From assembly GCA_026168455.1 (NCBI GenBank), contig CM047429.1:31332138-31396137 (forward strand): 64,000 nt of DNA. Reading direction: 5' to 3'. The first letter of the stretch is position 1; every line of letters starts with the position of its first letter. Under the pieces are notes generated by a model, which did not search any database, was not told the origin of the DNA, and saw only the letters and a list, made by a program, of their open reading frames with translations. Below, piece by piece: positions 1-10,946 of the stretch. Made by a program: the position numbers and the translations under genes. Source of the stretch: Theocolax elegans. Its lineage: Eukaryota > Arthropoda > Insecta > Hymenoptera > Cerocephalidae.

Positions 1-990
1 GAGCAAGATTTAAGGAAAGACTAAACCCATTCCCCCCCTCCCCTCCTCCTATTTTCACTACCCGGCCCTGTTTTATTATAATTCAAACTTTGTAAAAATT
101 GTATAATTCGTATTAATTTATTCTTTTACAAAAGGCTTTAATTATGAGGAGATAGCAATTTTGAGGTAAAGCTTAAGTGCTCAAGTAGGTTTTCGTAATT
201 AATTAATCAAGTCACCATAATCTTTCATGGAAAAGACTTTCAGTATTAAACATTAAGAAACTATATTTTTTCTCCTGATTTTTTTGATTATTTAATTTTT
301 TAAAAGTAAACTGTGACACAAAATGTAGGATTCTTGTTTTAGTCTCGTTAAACCAAAGATGCAGTGCAATATGTATGAAAATTAGAGTAAACTAAAATAT
401 GCATCTGTGCCAACTAAACTTTTACATTTGATAGAAACTTTGTGAATCGAACGTAGTGAGCTAGAAAATATCTACAATTTATAATTATTTCCATATTAAT
501 TTTCTTTTTTAAGAAAAATTAAACATTTTAGTTATACATAAATATGCTTAAGTTTTGTTTAATAATATTAATAATTCAATAATAAATATTTAAATTTGCC
601 TAGTAATTAATTAATCATCAGAAAATTTTTGGGTATAGATATATAATGTGTATTAATATTAGGAAATGTAGATGCAGTATAGGGTAAAGAGACCAATAGA
701 TAAATACCTACAAGTAGATGGAAAAATTTTATCTGCTACAATTGAGGAAAGACATTTTTAAAAAACTATCCTTTATCGTTAAGAACTATGTAAAACCAAG
801 TGAAAACATTTTTTTATTATGCATATCTGCTATCAATAAGTTGTATTATTAATTAAATGCTTGTCTATCCATTGGTATTTCGTCTGTTTCAATCGTCTAT
901 CTATTGGGCAGTTTACCCTATCTCTATGTATGAAATTTCTGAAGCAGAATTAATTTATATTTTTCCTCATACTTTTTTTATCGTAAATTA
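1..990. other. AT-rich non-coding stretch
   Basis: I see no open frame with coding character, no RNA gene and no terminal repeats. The stretch ends at a pyrimidine-rich tract that leads into the splice acceptor of the next feature. Confidence 0.4.
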
Positions 991-993
991 TAG

Positions 994-2574
994 GTATCTC
1001 ATGTCTCCAGTATAAAATCTAAACAAGATGATGAATTTCATAAATTTGATTTAAATAAAATTAAAAAGGAAACCGAAAAAATGAAGAGAAAGTCTACCAA
1101 CGAAAGATAATGAAACTACAATAATAAGAAGAAAAAATCAAATGAAAAGAAGAAAAAAATTAACAAAGACGATCTTTCTCAACTTCAAATTGCCGTTGAT
1201 TTGGAAGAAAATATAAATTCGGAAAAACCACGAAATATCAGTAATGTGCTATTGGCATCAAATGAATCCATGATAACAGTAAGTTATACGAATTTTATTC
1301 ACTATTAAAATTTTTTTATTATAAAATATTTATATACAAAGTTTTTAAAATTACATAATGTAATCAACTACTGTAAATTTAAACGTTTCATGTCGTTAAT
1401 CTTTTGTTTAATTTAATATGAAATCGTGAAATGATATTGTTATTATATTGAAAATATCGTAATGTAAGGTCATTCAATTTATTCAAAAACTTAATTACGA
1501 AAATTTGAAATTAATTTCTAAAATAAAAACTCGATATTCTCTTCGAAAACTTCTAAGCTCTTATAATATAAACTATATACTATATACTATATTAAACTGA
1601 AATAAAGTATGTTTACAGAAGTTTGCATTATAGTAACAAAAATTTATACTTACCGGAATTTTTTTTTGAATATTTGTTTTATCATATTTTCTATAAGAGA
1701 TATTCGCTTAATAAGTTATATATTTTACATAATTTTGATAACATGAGTTATGAACTTCAACATTTAATTGTAATGGCATATTGTTTTTTTAGAATCATGA
1801 AATAGAAAATAATTTAGTTAATCAAAATGTTGCATTTGATCAATTAGAACAAGGCATCTATGAAAATTTAAATATAATAGAAAATAAAGAATCATTACAA
1901 GTACAAATGAGTGAAATAAATAATATATAGACAGAGTCTACTAAAAACATTGAAGTAGGAGCAACGAAGAAATGTATTGTGCAAAAAGCTACGAGAAGAA
2001 CTGTAGAGGAAAATGAATCTTGTAATACGTCAGATGAAAGAAAAAAAGGAAATCCACGACTCAGTGGCTCGGCGTGTTACTATAATGTGACGCCAGTTCA
2101 GGTGCGCGTGCGTTTCGTGCACTTGTCAGTGCATGAGAGGCACGGGCATCTGAACTATAGGGAACGTTAGGGACGCGAATATGTAAAGAGGATCGCGGTG
2201 GTTCCATCGGGAGGACAGGAAACTGTAATTATTAGACTAATTACAGTGACCGATGATATCTTCCCATGGACACAAGCACCACTGTTTTAACTACATGTGC
2301 TTTGTTTACAGACACACCGTTCACCTCCGTCGCTGATTAGCCCTGGCAGCATAAATAGAGCGACGTTAAATAACATAAAAAAAAAGGAAATCATCAAAAC
2401 AAAAAAAAGTAAAGTATCAAAAACAAAAAACGAATATAAAAAAAAATTGAAAGAAGTATTAAAAGAGTTACAAAGTTATAAAATTGAACTAAAAGATACA
2501 CCCGATAAATTTGAAGAAATGCGAAATCTAAATATTTAGCTGCAAAATAAGATATTTGCTAAATTATGAATACG
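994..2574 (+). pseudogene. Decayed two-exon gene with coiled-coil segment, split by a SINE
   Basis: The first exon-like block runs from an acceptor AG at 992-993 to a GTAAGT donor at 1279. The second runs from an AG at 1791-1792 to a GTGAGA donor at 2575, and the frame is phase 0 across the junction. Both blocks read as charged, Lys/Glu/Asn-rich protein. The tail of the second block, about 2390-2540, is a heptad-like Lys/Leu/Glu coiled coil. In-frame stops lie near 1110 (TAATGA), 1928 (TAG) and 2537 (TAG), so it is not functional as read. A SINE with a clear target duplication interrupts exon 2. The coiled coil before a donor resembles the N-terminal half of insect BEN-domain genes, but no BEN domain is visible here, so I assign no function. 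It could equally be a mobile-element ORF. Confidence 0.4.
2055..2378 (+). mobile_element. SINE with tRNA-like head and A-rich tail
   Basis: A 14-bp direct repeat, AAAAAAAGGAAATC, flanks the insert at 2041-2054 and 2379-2392. That is the target-site duplication expected of LINE-driven insertion. The head contains AGTGGCTCGGCGTG, which resembles a pol III A box. The 3' part (about 2318-2370, ACCTCCGTCGCTGATTAGC then GAGCGACGTTAAA) is shared with the SINE at 45534-45754, but the middle and head differ. It is inserted in an exon-like coding block whose frame resumes after it. Confidence 0.7.
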
Positions 2575-2620
2575 GTGAGAATATTTTTTTATAATATAAT
2601 TTTTGTAATTATATATATAT

Positions 2621-3900
2621 TGTGACGTGTCCACTGGGGATCAAAACATAAATAAAAGAAACTTAGCTAAAAGATTGCAGATTTATTGCACTTAATGTGC
2701 TTACGATTACTACACGGCAAAGTAGCGGCTTTGCCGATCAAACTGCCAGTCACGTTGTCCGCGGTCGCTCGCGTTCGCGCGATTGCGGGCCGTCCCGAAC
2801 TGGTTTGAGTCAAACAAAGTCGGTGGTCGGTCGCAGTCTGACGATCATCGGCACGCACGAAGCGAGAGAGTTTTTTCTATACGTATTGCGCATGCTCGCC
2901 TACTCTCGCGTCTCGAGTCGTGCGCGCTCGGCTGGTTTCGTACTGGCCGCTCAGGCCGTGATTTCGCTGCCTCGACGAAGTTGTCGTCGACGACGTTGAC
3001 TTCTTGGTGCTGGATGGCGTTCGAGTAATTGCGGCTCTGCTGAGAATACTATCTGCGAGGTAAGTTTAGATCGGTCCTCGTTACCTCGATTTTAGGCTAA
3101 ATCGAGCCCCTCGAGTTTCCTCATTGCAGGTGCCGTATATCGTCGATGCGGGATCCTCGGCTCGGAGTTTTCGGACAGCTGGGGTACATCGGCGCCCCAT
3201 AACAGCCTTCAGTGAGCGGAGCCAGGCGGCGGGGAATCGTCGTCGTCCTTTGGAGTGCCGCCGAGGTAATTTATCTGCTTTCCTCGGGCTTTAGTTTAGA
3301 TGTTTACTTGTGCCTTCCATAACCTCAAACTAGACCTGTCATCTCCTTTCCTTTTGATCCTGCTGACATACCTGGGAGAAGCTATGCTTGGTTATAGCTT
3401 CTCCATCCTCGTTCCTTAGTAGTCGATCAACTTGGTAATTAACTACCGTTTCAGGTACTTTGGTTGGCACTGCACCGTTGCTTGAGCGCAAGGGCGCTAT
3501 ACTCATTGCACGGGCTGGTTTCTTCACCTGGGCTGCTCAACATCGGAGGCTTCTCTTGGGTGCTGGATAGGGCATTCAAGGCTGGACGGGACCTGGGGAT
3601 ACTGTACGGGTCATTCCTGGTGCTGGAGAAGGCATTAGGATGCTGGATCAACGGAGCAGTGTGTATGTGTGTGCGATTGTGCGCACTCAGGAGTCGCATC
3701 TCCTTTGCTTCGGGTTCTCTTGCTTACTACGCAATGTAAACCTCTTCCGGTTTCACACATTCGCATATGTGTGTCATTGTAGGACTTGATTGCTATGTAT
3801 AGCACGCTCACTTCGCATAGTAAGCTTGACAGGTGCTATACTATAGCTTGTCTCGCTGTTGTATTTCCAAAGTGACATGTAGTATAACTACAATGTCACA
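2621..3900. mobile_element. Putative solo LTR, about 1.28 kb
   Basis: The block starts TGTGACGTGTCC and ends CAATGTCACA, so it has TGTGAC/GTCACA inverted ends of LTR type. ATAT lies on each side (2617-2620, 3901-3904), compatible with a 4-bp target duplication, although the flank is an AT repeat and gives little proof. The interior is unusually GC- and CpG-rich (about 2710-3270) in an AT-rich setting, as in promoter-bearing LTRs of insect Gypsy elements. There is no gag or pol. An AATAAA lies near the left end at about 2650. No second LTR is visible, so a solo LTR is the simplest reading. Confidence 0.5.
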
Positions 3901-3901
3901 A

Positions 3902-3972
3902 TATGTTATATATATGTTATATATATGTTATATATATATATATATATATATAAGTGTGTGTGTGTGTGTGTG
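3902..3972. repeat. Compound (TA)n-(GT)n microsatellite
   Basis: Imperfect TATATG units pass into pure TA and then into about ten GT units. It lies directly beside the LTR end. Confidence 0.9.
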
Positions 3973-5180
3973 TTTATGCGCGGCGGAATATTTATTTAAT
4001 ACTTCAAAATTATTTTTCCAAGAATGCATAATATATGTATTTTTTCCGTGCGCAAAAAAAAGTTATGAGTATAACTTGAAAGAATGTGTATTAGTTTACG
4101 CATTCCTGATGATAAAACTCATAAAATTTTGAAATGTGCACTTAATGATAATAACGGATCTAAAATTTAATGCTCTAAATGTAGATGCAAAATTATTTGA
4201 AGATAAAATAATTATTAATCAAGAAAATCATACAATTTTCTAAACAGCAATATGATATATACAATAATTTAAAAATTAAATACGTCAATTATTGCATTTT
4301 TAAGATAATTCTATTATAAACAGTAATGGCAAAAGAAAATTCAAATTTTAACAGTGGTATATAAAATACGAATTACATTTGAAAAGATTTTTAAAAACTA
4401 TTAATTTAGGAGCATTTAATTTAAATATTTTTTAAATTAATATTTCAAAATTGTATGGATATACAAGTGAGTAGATTATGTATATTTATAGAAAACAATA
4501 TTTCAAATAAACAAGTATAAAATAAATTGGATATAATTATGGATTAAAACAAAAATTTTGAAAGAGGGTGCAAATTATGAATTACGGGAGAAATGGAAGA
4601 AACAGGTCTTGATTTATATGCCGCTAAAATGTTAAAACAATAGTTCTTTAAAATAAATACAAAAATTTATTTATTTACGAAGAAAGTTTTATTACTATTA
4701 AAGTAGAAAATATTAATGACATAGAACTTTTGGCGATGATCCTTCGTCATTAAATAAATTAATTTTAGGAGGTGAAGTTCTATTTAGATCCGTTTAAAAT
4801 AATCCAAAATTTTATTAAGTAGTTACTAAATACTACAATTTAGTAAGTATGTTCACTTTACTATTTTTCGTAAGTTAATGCTTCATTAACATTTATAATT
4901 ATTAAAATATAAATTTAAGCTTTATAGGAATTCATATAGTTTAAAATTTACAGTTAACATTCAATATGTCTCTATTTTTTTTATTATTTTTATTCTGATT
5001 TCAGTACACTAAATTTTGGTAAACTTTTATTTATAAATTATAATAACTATAGCAATACCTCCAAGGTGTTGTGTGAATCTGTTTAATTTTTAAGGTGTCC
5101 ATGGTATTGAAAAAATAAGGCAATTTAAAACATTATTTTAAATAAATTAATTACGAAACACCTTTTTCGAAATTAAAAAT
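3973..5180. other. AT-rich stretch without recognisable genes
   Basis: No coding, RNA or terminal-repeat signal was seen. It may include the body of the element whose 3' end lies at 5223. Confidence 0.4.
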
Positions 5181-5224
5181 AGGGGGTGGCGCGCGAAGCG
5201 CGCAGGGGGGTGAAGCCCCCTAGT
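5181..5224 (+). mobile_element. Helitron-type 3' terminus
   Basis: Two GC-rich hairpins stand in AT-rich DNA: GCGCGC-GAA-GCGCGC at 5189-5203 and GGGGG-TGAAG-CCCCC ending at 5220. They are followed at once by CTAG at 5220-5223 and a T. A hairpin before CTRR with insertion next to T is the known 3' signature of Helitrons. No Rep/helicase gene and no 5' TC end was identified, so the element would be non-autonomous or only its end is recognisable. Confidence 0.55.
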
Positions 5225-6055
5225 ATATATATATATGTAATTATGTATATGCAAAGACAGAGTAGAAAAATGTAATTTTTATTTTATTTACTATAAAATA
5301 GCAAAACATGAATTTTTCTTTGAATTCACCTTTTGTGCCAAATGCGTTGTAGCTGCTGTGCTACTTCACAGCACTGACCGAATAAGTTTCATATAGTTTC
5401 TTAATATAAAAATAACTACATTGATTTAAGAGAAATTAAGAGGGTATACATCTCTTCAATTTTTAATTTTTTTGCTACCTTGTAAAGGTTATTAAAATTA
5501 AATTTAAATACAATTCTTATGCGATTTTAAAAATATTAACTTAAAATTTTGCATGTTGGTGGAGCATATTACTTTCTATGTATAGAAACTTACTCTGTCG
5601 ATAAAAAAGTAACATCTCCGCTTTTTAAATATTATATTTATACGTAATTTTATTGTTTTATTTTATATAAGTTAGTCTATTTTATTCTTTTTATATTTGT
5701 AAATCAAATTACTATTTAATACAATTTACAAATTATAAATTGTATTATTTTGGATACTTATACTACAATCTTAGTATTTAAATATTCATATAAAATTACA
5801 TTTTTTTATAAAATTATTAACATTTACAGCTAGACTAACAGATAAATCCTTTTGAGACAATAACAAGAGGAGATGCTGCGCTATAGGGTTTAAACGGAAA
5901 GAGGATGGCATGGTAAGTAATTATATATTTTCATTAGAGAAAAACTTGTAAGATACTGTAAAATAACCGTAAATAACCCTAAAAAATTTGAATTAAAAGT
6001 GAGAATTTAATAAATATATGTTTAAAAAATATTTTAAACAATAAATTAAATGTTT
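5225..6055. other. AT-rich stretch without recognisable genes
   Basis: I see nothing supportable in it. Confidence 0.4.
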
Positions 6056-6178
6056 TTTAAAATTTGAATTTTCCAATATTAGAAAAATTCGTGAATTTAT
6101 TGCTTGTTTACTCTATAAGTCATATGATAAATGAATTTATTGATCTCCACAAGCCAAAGAAACATTCCTCACAACTCA
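6056..6178. repeat. Dispersed repeat, copy 1
   Basis: About 120 bp match 55666-55793 in the same orientation with few differences, including AATTTATTGATCTCCACAAG in both. A shorter diverged match lies at about 56228-56285. It is a repeat-family fragment of unknown class. Confidence 0.75.
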
Positions 6179-6634
6179 ACTCAACTTCACGAATATTTAC
6201 TTCTATATATTTACTTCTATATATTATACACGTATAATGTATATATCTGATCGATCCCCACTACACGTGTTCCAAAACTCCCTACGTATCGATATATAAA
6301 CCCCTACATCGATAAAAACGCGGACCTCCTAGTTACTATGCGCGCGCTATTGAATTCGAGAATTGAATCTCGATTGATTCAAGATGGACGCAACTGAATT
6401 CGAACCGGCACGTAAACAACGTGCTTCGTGACCGGTTCACCGCGTGCGCGCGATCCCCACCGGCGGGGACGACGATAAATCGTTCCGCGGGTGTTGTGCG
6501 TGTGTGTAGTGTGTGTGCACGTACGTATACTCGCGGGTATACGCGGTGCGCGAGGACGAACGACGGTTTCCCCCCACCAACGCTCTACAAGGGTCTTGCC
6601 GCATGATCACGACGGTAATGTTTACATCATTTAG

Positions 6635-7111
6635 AATGCCAAATGGGCCGTTTAAAATCTACGTCTACTAAGAGGCTTTTCTATCATCCTTTGCAAAAGT
6701 ATTATTTTTTGTATGGATGTGAATATAATAATCCTCTATTTCTATTTTTAAGTATATTTAGTTACTATCTGGCAACAGAAATGAAATACGACCCAGTTAA
6801 AATTGAAGTCGAATTAAAACGTGTTGGAGAATATACTGCTCAAAAATCATCGATTTAAATCGAAAAAGCAGGTAAATAACAAAAAAGAAAACATAAATTG
6901 ACGATGAAAAAAGTGAAAGCGAAAAAGACGAAGATAGTGATGAGAACAAGATTGACAGTAGCAATATATCGTTGAAAATACTGAAAATGGAAATGCTAAA
7001 ATATTTCCAAACAATGATGAGGAAAATATCGATACGGATGTCGATGATGAAAATTCTGACGAAGATAATGATGGAAGTGAAATATCCGAAAGTGAAGATG
7101 ATGAAGAATAA
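6635..7111 (+). pseudogene. Possible terminal exon of an acidic protein, frameshifted
   Basis: A pyrimidine-poor AG at 6633-6634 could be an acceptor. The distal part (about 6900-7108) reads as a strongly acidic Asp/Glu/Ser tail in two frames that join by a small indel near 6975, and ends at TAA 7109-7111. Upstream, 6380-6620 is CpG-rich and contains a possible donor (GACGGTAATG at about 6611), so the region could be the remains of a short two-exon gene. The product is unknown and low complexity makes chance coding possible. Confidence 0.25.
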
Positions 7112-7367
7112 TAATATATAGTTTTTCATAATTTTAGATTATCATTATAAAAAGTATTATAATTATTAATTTACTATTAACTTTGTTCCTAATTCGAACT
7201 AGTCTAAAGTGCAATAATTTTGTAGGCTAAAATGTTTCTATTAAAATATAACATTTGTATAAAAGGACTGCAGTTAATTATTTAATAGTTACTTAGTTCC
7301 TAAATTAATAAAGTAAAAATTGTAATAATTTTGCCGGCTTTACAGATTACTGTTTGAATAAAATCTG

Positions 7368-7800
7368 CCTTCATTAATATTCTATTAGTAAATATCAATA
7401 AAACCACATAATTTCGTATAAACATTGTTATATAGTTTTACAAAATTCTAAAAAAAATTACTTAACGAAGTAACGGGAATACTCATTACTTCTGATAAAA
7501 AAAATAATCGCATTTTCCAATTAAAATCGATACGATAAATTACGAACCAAATCAGTTTTTGCTAATAAAATCAAATAAAAAGTAGTCAGATTTTATGTTT
7601 ACATTCCCATAAAATCCGATTAAATTAACATTCTATTGGTAAATACTAATAAAACCTACTATAATAATCAGTGTAAAACCATATAACTTCGTATAAACAT
7701 TGTTAGTTTTACAAAATTCTAAAAAAAAAATTACTCTATTATTAGATTTAATATTCTAAAAAATACTCATTACTTCTGATAAAAAATATGTGTATTTCCA
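7368..7800. repeat. Diverged tandem duplication, about 245-bp period
   Basis: The blocks 7368-7530 and 7612-7800 share ordered segments such as TTCGTATAAACATTGTTA and CTCATTACTTCTGATAAAA, with indels between. Nothing coding was found in 7112-8565. Confidence 0.6.
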
Positions 7801-8567
7801 ATATAAACTGGTAAGGTACTGTATGAAAAAAGCAAATTTATGCTGACAAAATTGAATAAACAAGAAATAGATTTTCTGCTGTAAAGTCCAATAAAATCTA
7901 AATGATTTAATACTCTTTTAGGTTTTATTGGAAAAATAACTGACTATAGTTATAGTGTATAATTCAATAGAAACTTACAGAATATTTAATTTCTTTTTTA
8001 TTCCCGTACCCACGTATAAATTACAATAAAAAAATTATTTCTATTGTAATTTTAAAACCTCTTCTCCACCAATTTTATAAAAACTTATAAATATTGATGA
8101 AATTTTTATTGATATTTGCTGATATAAAAGTATAAAATTACTTTTTTCTATGTTGTTTATACGGAATTACGGGTGCAAATACACACCGAAAACCGATAAA
8201 AAAATTTTTTTATTTGTTTTTATTGGTTCTTTTCAACTGGGTGGTAGTCTTTCGTGAAAGACAGCTAGATAGACTACTATAATCTTTCTGGACAGGAATA
8301 TTCCCAATGAATTATGCAAAAATGCTTCACTAAAAAATACTGCAATAAACAGCTTACCTGATTTGTGGAAAGATTCCGCAAAAGTTTCCTTCAAGTTTTT
8401 GGAAATTAGTACAAAATACACTCATCACCACAAGTTTTTAAAATTTCAAAGTTTCAGTGCTTAGCAACAAAACGTCGTAGCTTAAAAAAACCAACGAGGT
8501 TTGGAAGATAATTATTTTAGCTTTAAAATGAGAGGTCGAGCGTTTTTTAACCCACTTTTTATCAATG

Positions 8568-8862
8568 TTGGAGTATTTTTAGTAAAAAAAAACACGCTTT
8601 TTTTAAAAATCGAAATATTTAAAAAAGGAAGAGACATAGAGAAAAACTTCAGAGCGAACAAAGATGCTATTTTACTCACAGAACATAGATCTGCAGCTTA
8701 AACGAGATTTGAACAAAATAATTTTTTTCACATCTCGTATTATTAAGATGCAAATCTACATTCTATGAGTAAAATAGCATCTTTTTCTCCTTGGAGTTTT
8801 TCTCTATCTCTCTTCCTTTTTTTAAAAAAGCGTGTTTTTTTTACTAAAAATACTCTAGTTTT
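8568..8862. repeat. Inverted repeat with about 110-bp arms
   Basis: The left arm (about 8568-8692) and right arm (about 8752-8862) are near reverse complements, for example GATGCTATTTTACTCA against TGAGTAAAATAGCATC. The spacer is about 60 bp. It is MITE- or foldback-like, but terminal duplications were not resolved. Confidence 0.7.
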
Positions 8863-9320
8863 TCATTTTTTCAGTATTTCCATACAATAAAAAACTTGAA
8901 ATACATTATGTTTAGTTTATTTCTCTATAAATGTGTATTTTACAATACCCCGTAATTTATTTTCAAATAAATTATTTCTTTATTTTTTTATTTATTTTAG
9001 ATACACTATAATGATATTTAAGCTTACTAAAGTACCAATATGATACAAAGTTGGTACTAATCTCATTCTTATGTAGTACTAATTTCATTATAATGTAGTA
9101 CTAATTTTGTAAGAACTGGGTTCAAACTGAGGACGAATTTAGTATAAATTTCATGAATAGTATTTGAGGAGTTGTGCGGAGTAAGGTCTCGAGTTAGATC
9201 CCTTTTTAAATTATTGTTTATTATATTGTAAATTATTTTATTCACTTTTGTGAATAAAAATGAGGATTTAAGAACTGGAAAAGAGACTGATGAAAAATAG
9301 TTCAATTCACAAAGTTATTG

Positions 9321-9321
<1 letters not shown>

Positions 9322-9349
<28 letters not shown>
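9322..9349. repeat. (AT)n microsatellite
   Basis: This is a pure TA run of about 14 units. Confidence 0.9.
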
Positions 9350-9352
<3 letters not shown>

Positions 9353-9535
9353 GAACACTTTGTAAACTGAATTTATTATCTTAAAAATAGAAAAATATAT
9401 TTTCGTTTTCATGCAAAATGTAACAGTACTTTTCGATAGACAAGAGCGAAAGTGTTGATTTTCTAACAAGTGCGAATTTAACGCTCGAGCGAAGTCAAAA
9501 ATCATCTTTGGCACGTGTATATATATCTGTATGGG

Positions 9536-10471
9536 GTATTCCACGTGGAGTGAACCAGTCAGAAAATAAAAACTTTTTTTTCTGGTGGAATCTTTCAGAA
9601 ATGGGTTAAAAAAGATAAAGCTAAATGTTTAGAGCGCTATTTTAATTACGTTTATTGCTGCTAGCAATCAAAAAATTGTAATTTTCTTAAATTTTATAAA
9701 TAACCATATTTATCGCTTTATAACTCAAATCCTATTGATTTTTTGTAGTACATGTTGAATAAAAAAAGTTTGAAAATGTTCTGTAGAATTTGCTAAAAAA
9801 CTTTAATTGCCCTAATTATATATGTATAGGTACTTCCTAGACATAAAATAAACCTTAAAATGCAAAAAAATGGGTTTCGCCACAATTTTTTTTCTCAAAC
9901 AAAAAATCTATATTTAGACGTTAAAACATTACATTTCATTTGGTCTGAAGCTGGAGAATGGCAGAACATTCTGGTCCAAGATATGAACATTTTTGGACAA
10001 AAACAATACTACAAATTTACTAAAGTGTCCATATCTAATTGTCTGCCAGTTTCCGCTACAGACCAAATGAAACGTAATTTTTCAACGTTTAAATAGATTT
10101 TTGGTTTGGGAAAAAAACTTGTGGCGAAACTCATTTTTTTGCACTTTAAGGTTTATTTTATGTCTAGCAAGTACCAATAATATATATAATTGGGGTAATT
10201 AAAGTTTTTTAACAGATTCTACAGAAAATCTCCAAACTTTCTTGTATTTAATATGTATAACAACAAATCAATAGGATTTGGGTTATAAAGCGATAAATAT
10301 AGTTAAAAAATAAAAAATTTCCTTAAATTTCAATTTTTGATTGCTATCAGCATTAAACGTAATTAAAATAGCGCTCTAGAAATTTAGCTACATCTTTTTT
10401 AAATCATTTCTGAAAGATTCCACCAGAAAAAAAAATTTTATTTTTGGACTGGATCACTTCACGTGGAATAC
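9536..10471. mobile_element. 936-bp foldback element
   Basis: The ends are GTATTCCACGTG at 9536 and its complement CACGTGGAATAC ending at 10471. Almost the whole element is one palindrome: about 9540-9990 pairs with about 10010-10470, with an axis near 10000. It carries no transposase. An 80-codon open frame near the centre is a by-product of the palindrome. The target duplication is unclear because the flanks are TA-rich. Confidence 0.8.
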
Positions 10472-10689
10472 TTCATATATATATTTTTATACCGTGAGCG
10501 TAAATGAGATTTGTTAAAGAAAAGCAATGCGTAAAATGTGTTTTTATGCACACTGTATCAAAAGATAAATAAAGATATTGTTTTAAAATTAAAAAGTTGT
10601 ACATTCTCATGTAAAATCATAAAATAATATTTTTATATGTTACGTTTGGTAAGCAAAATTTAATAAGAAATTTAATATGTTAAGTAATC

Positions 10690-10942
10690 AAATGTTTTTA
10701 TAGCTACATTTCAGCAAGCTTTCATGCAAGCTTAATTTTATGTTCTACTGCGTCTTTCGTGTGGTTTTCCGAAAACTTGCAAGAAGCTTGCCGGAAATAT
10801 TGTACTTTTATTTTTCACAAGAACTGCATTGGAATCTTTCTTGAAGCTTTTACGTAAGCGTTCTACAAAGCAGGTACTGTTTATTGCCGTAATCTTTCGT
10901 GAAACATTTTTGGAATATTTCTTGACACGTTGCTGCAACCTA
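10690..10942. repeat. AAGCTT-rich repeat, left part
   Basis: It is built of short recurring motifs around TTTCATG(G/C)AAGCTTGC and TTCTTGAAGCTT. The same motif set fills 13498-13935. The piggyBac left end starts immediately after it, so the transposon probably landed inside one such repeat. Confidence 0.55.
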
Positions 10943-10946
10943 TTAA

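Noticed and set aside
3464..3739. 91-codon frame in the CpG-rich block
   Set aside because: It has overlapping frames on both strands, no motif, and lies inside the putative solo LTR; probably a compositional artefact.
9860..10096. 78-codon frame
   Set aside because: It spans the centre of the foldback palindrome and has no coding signature.
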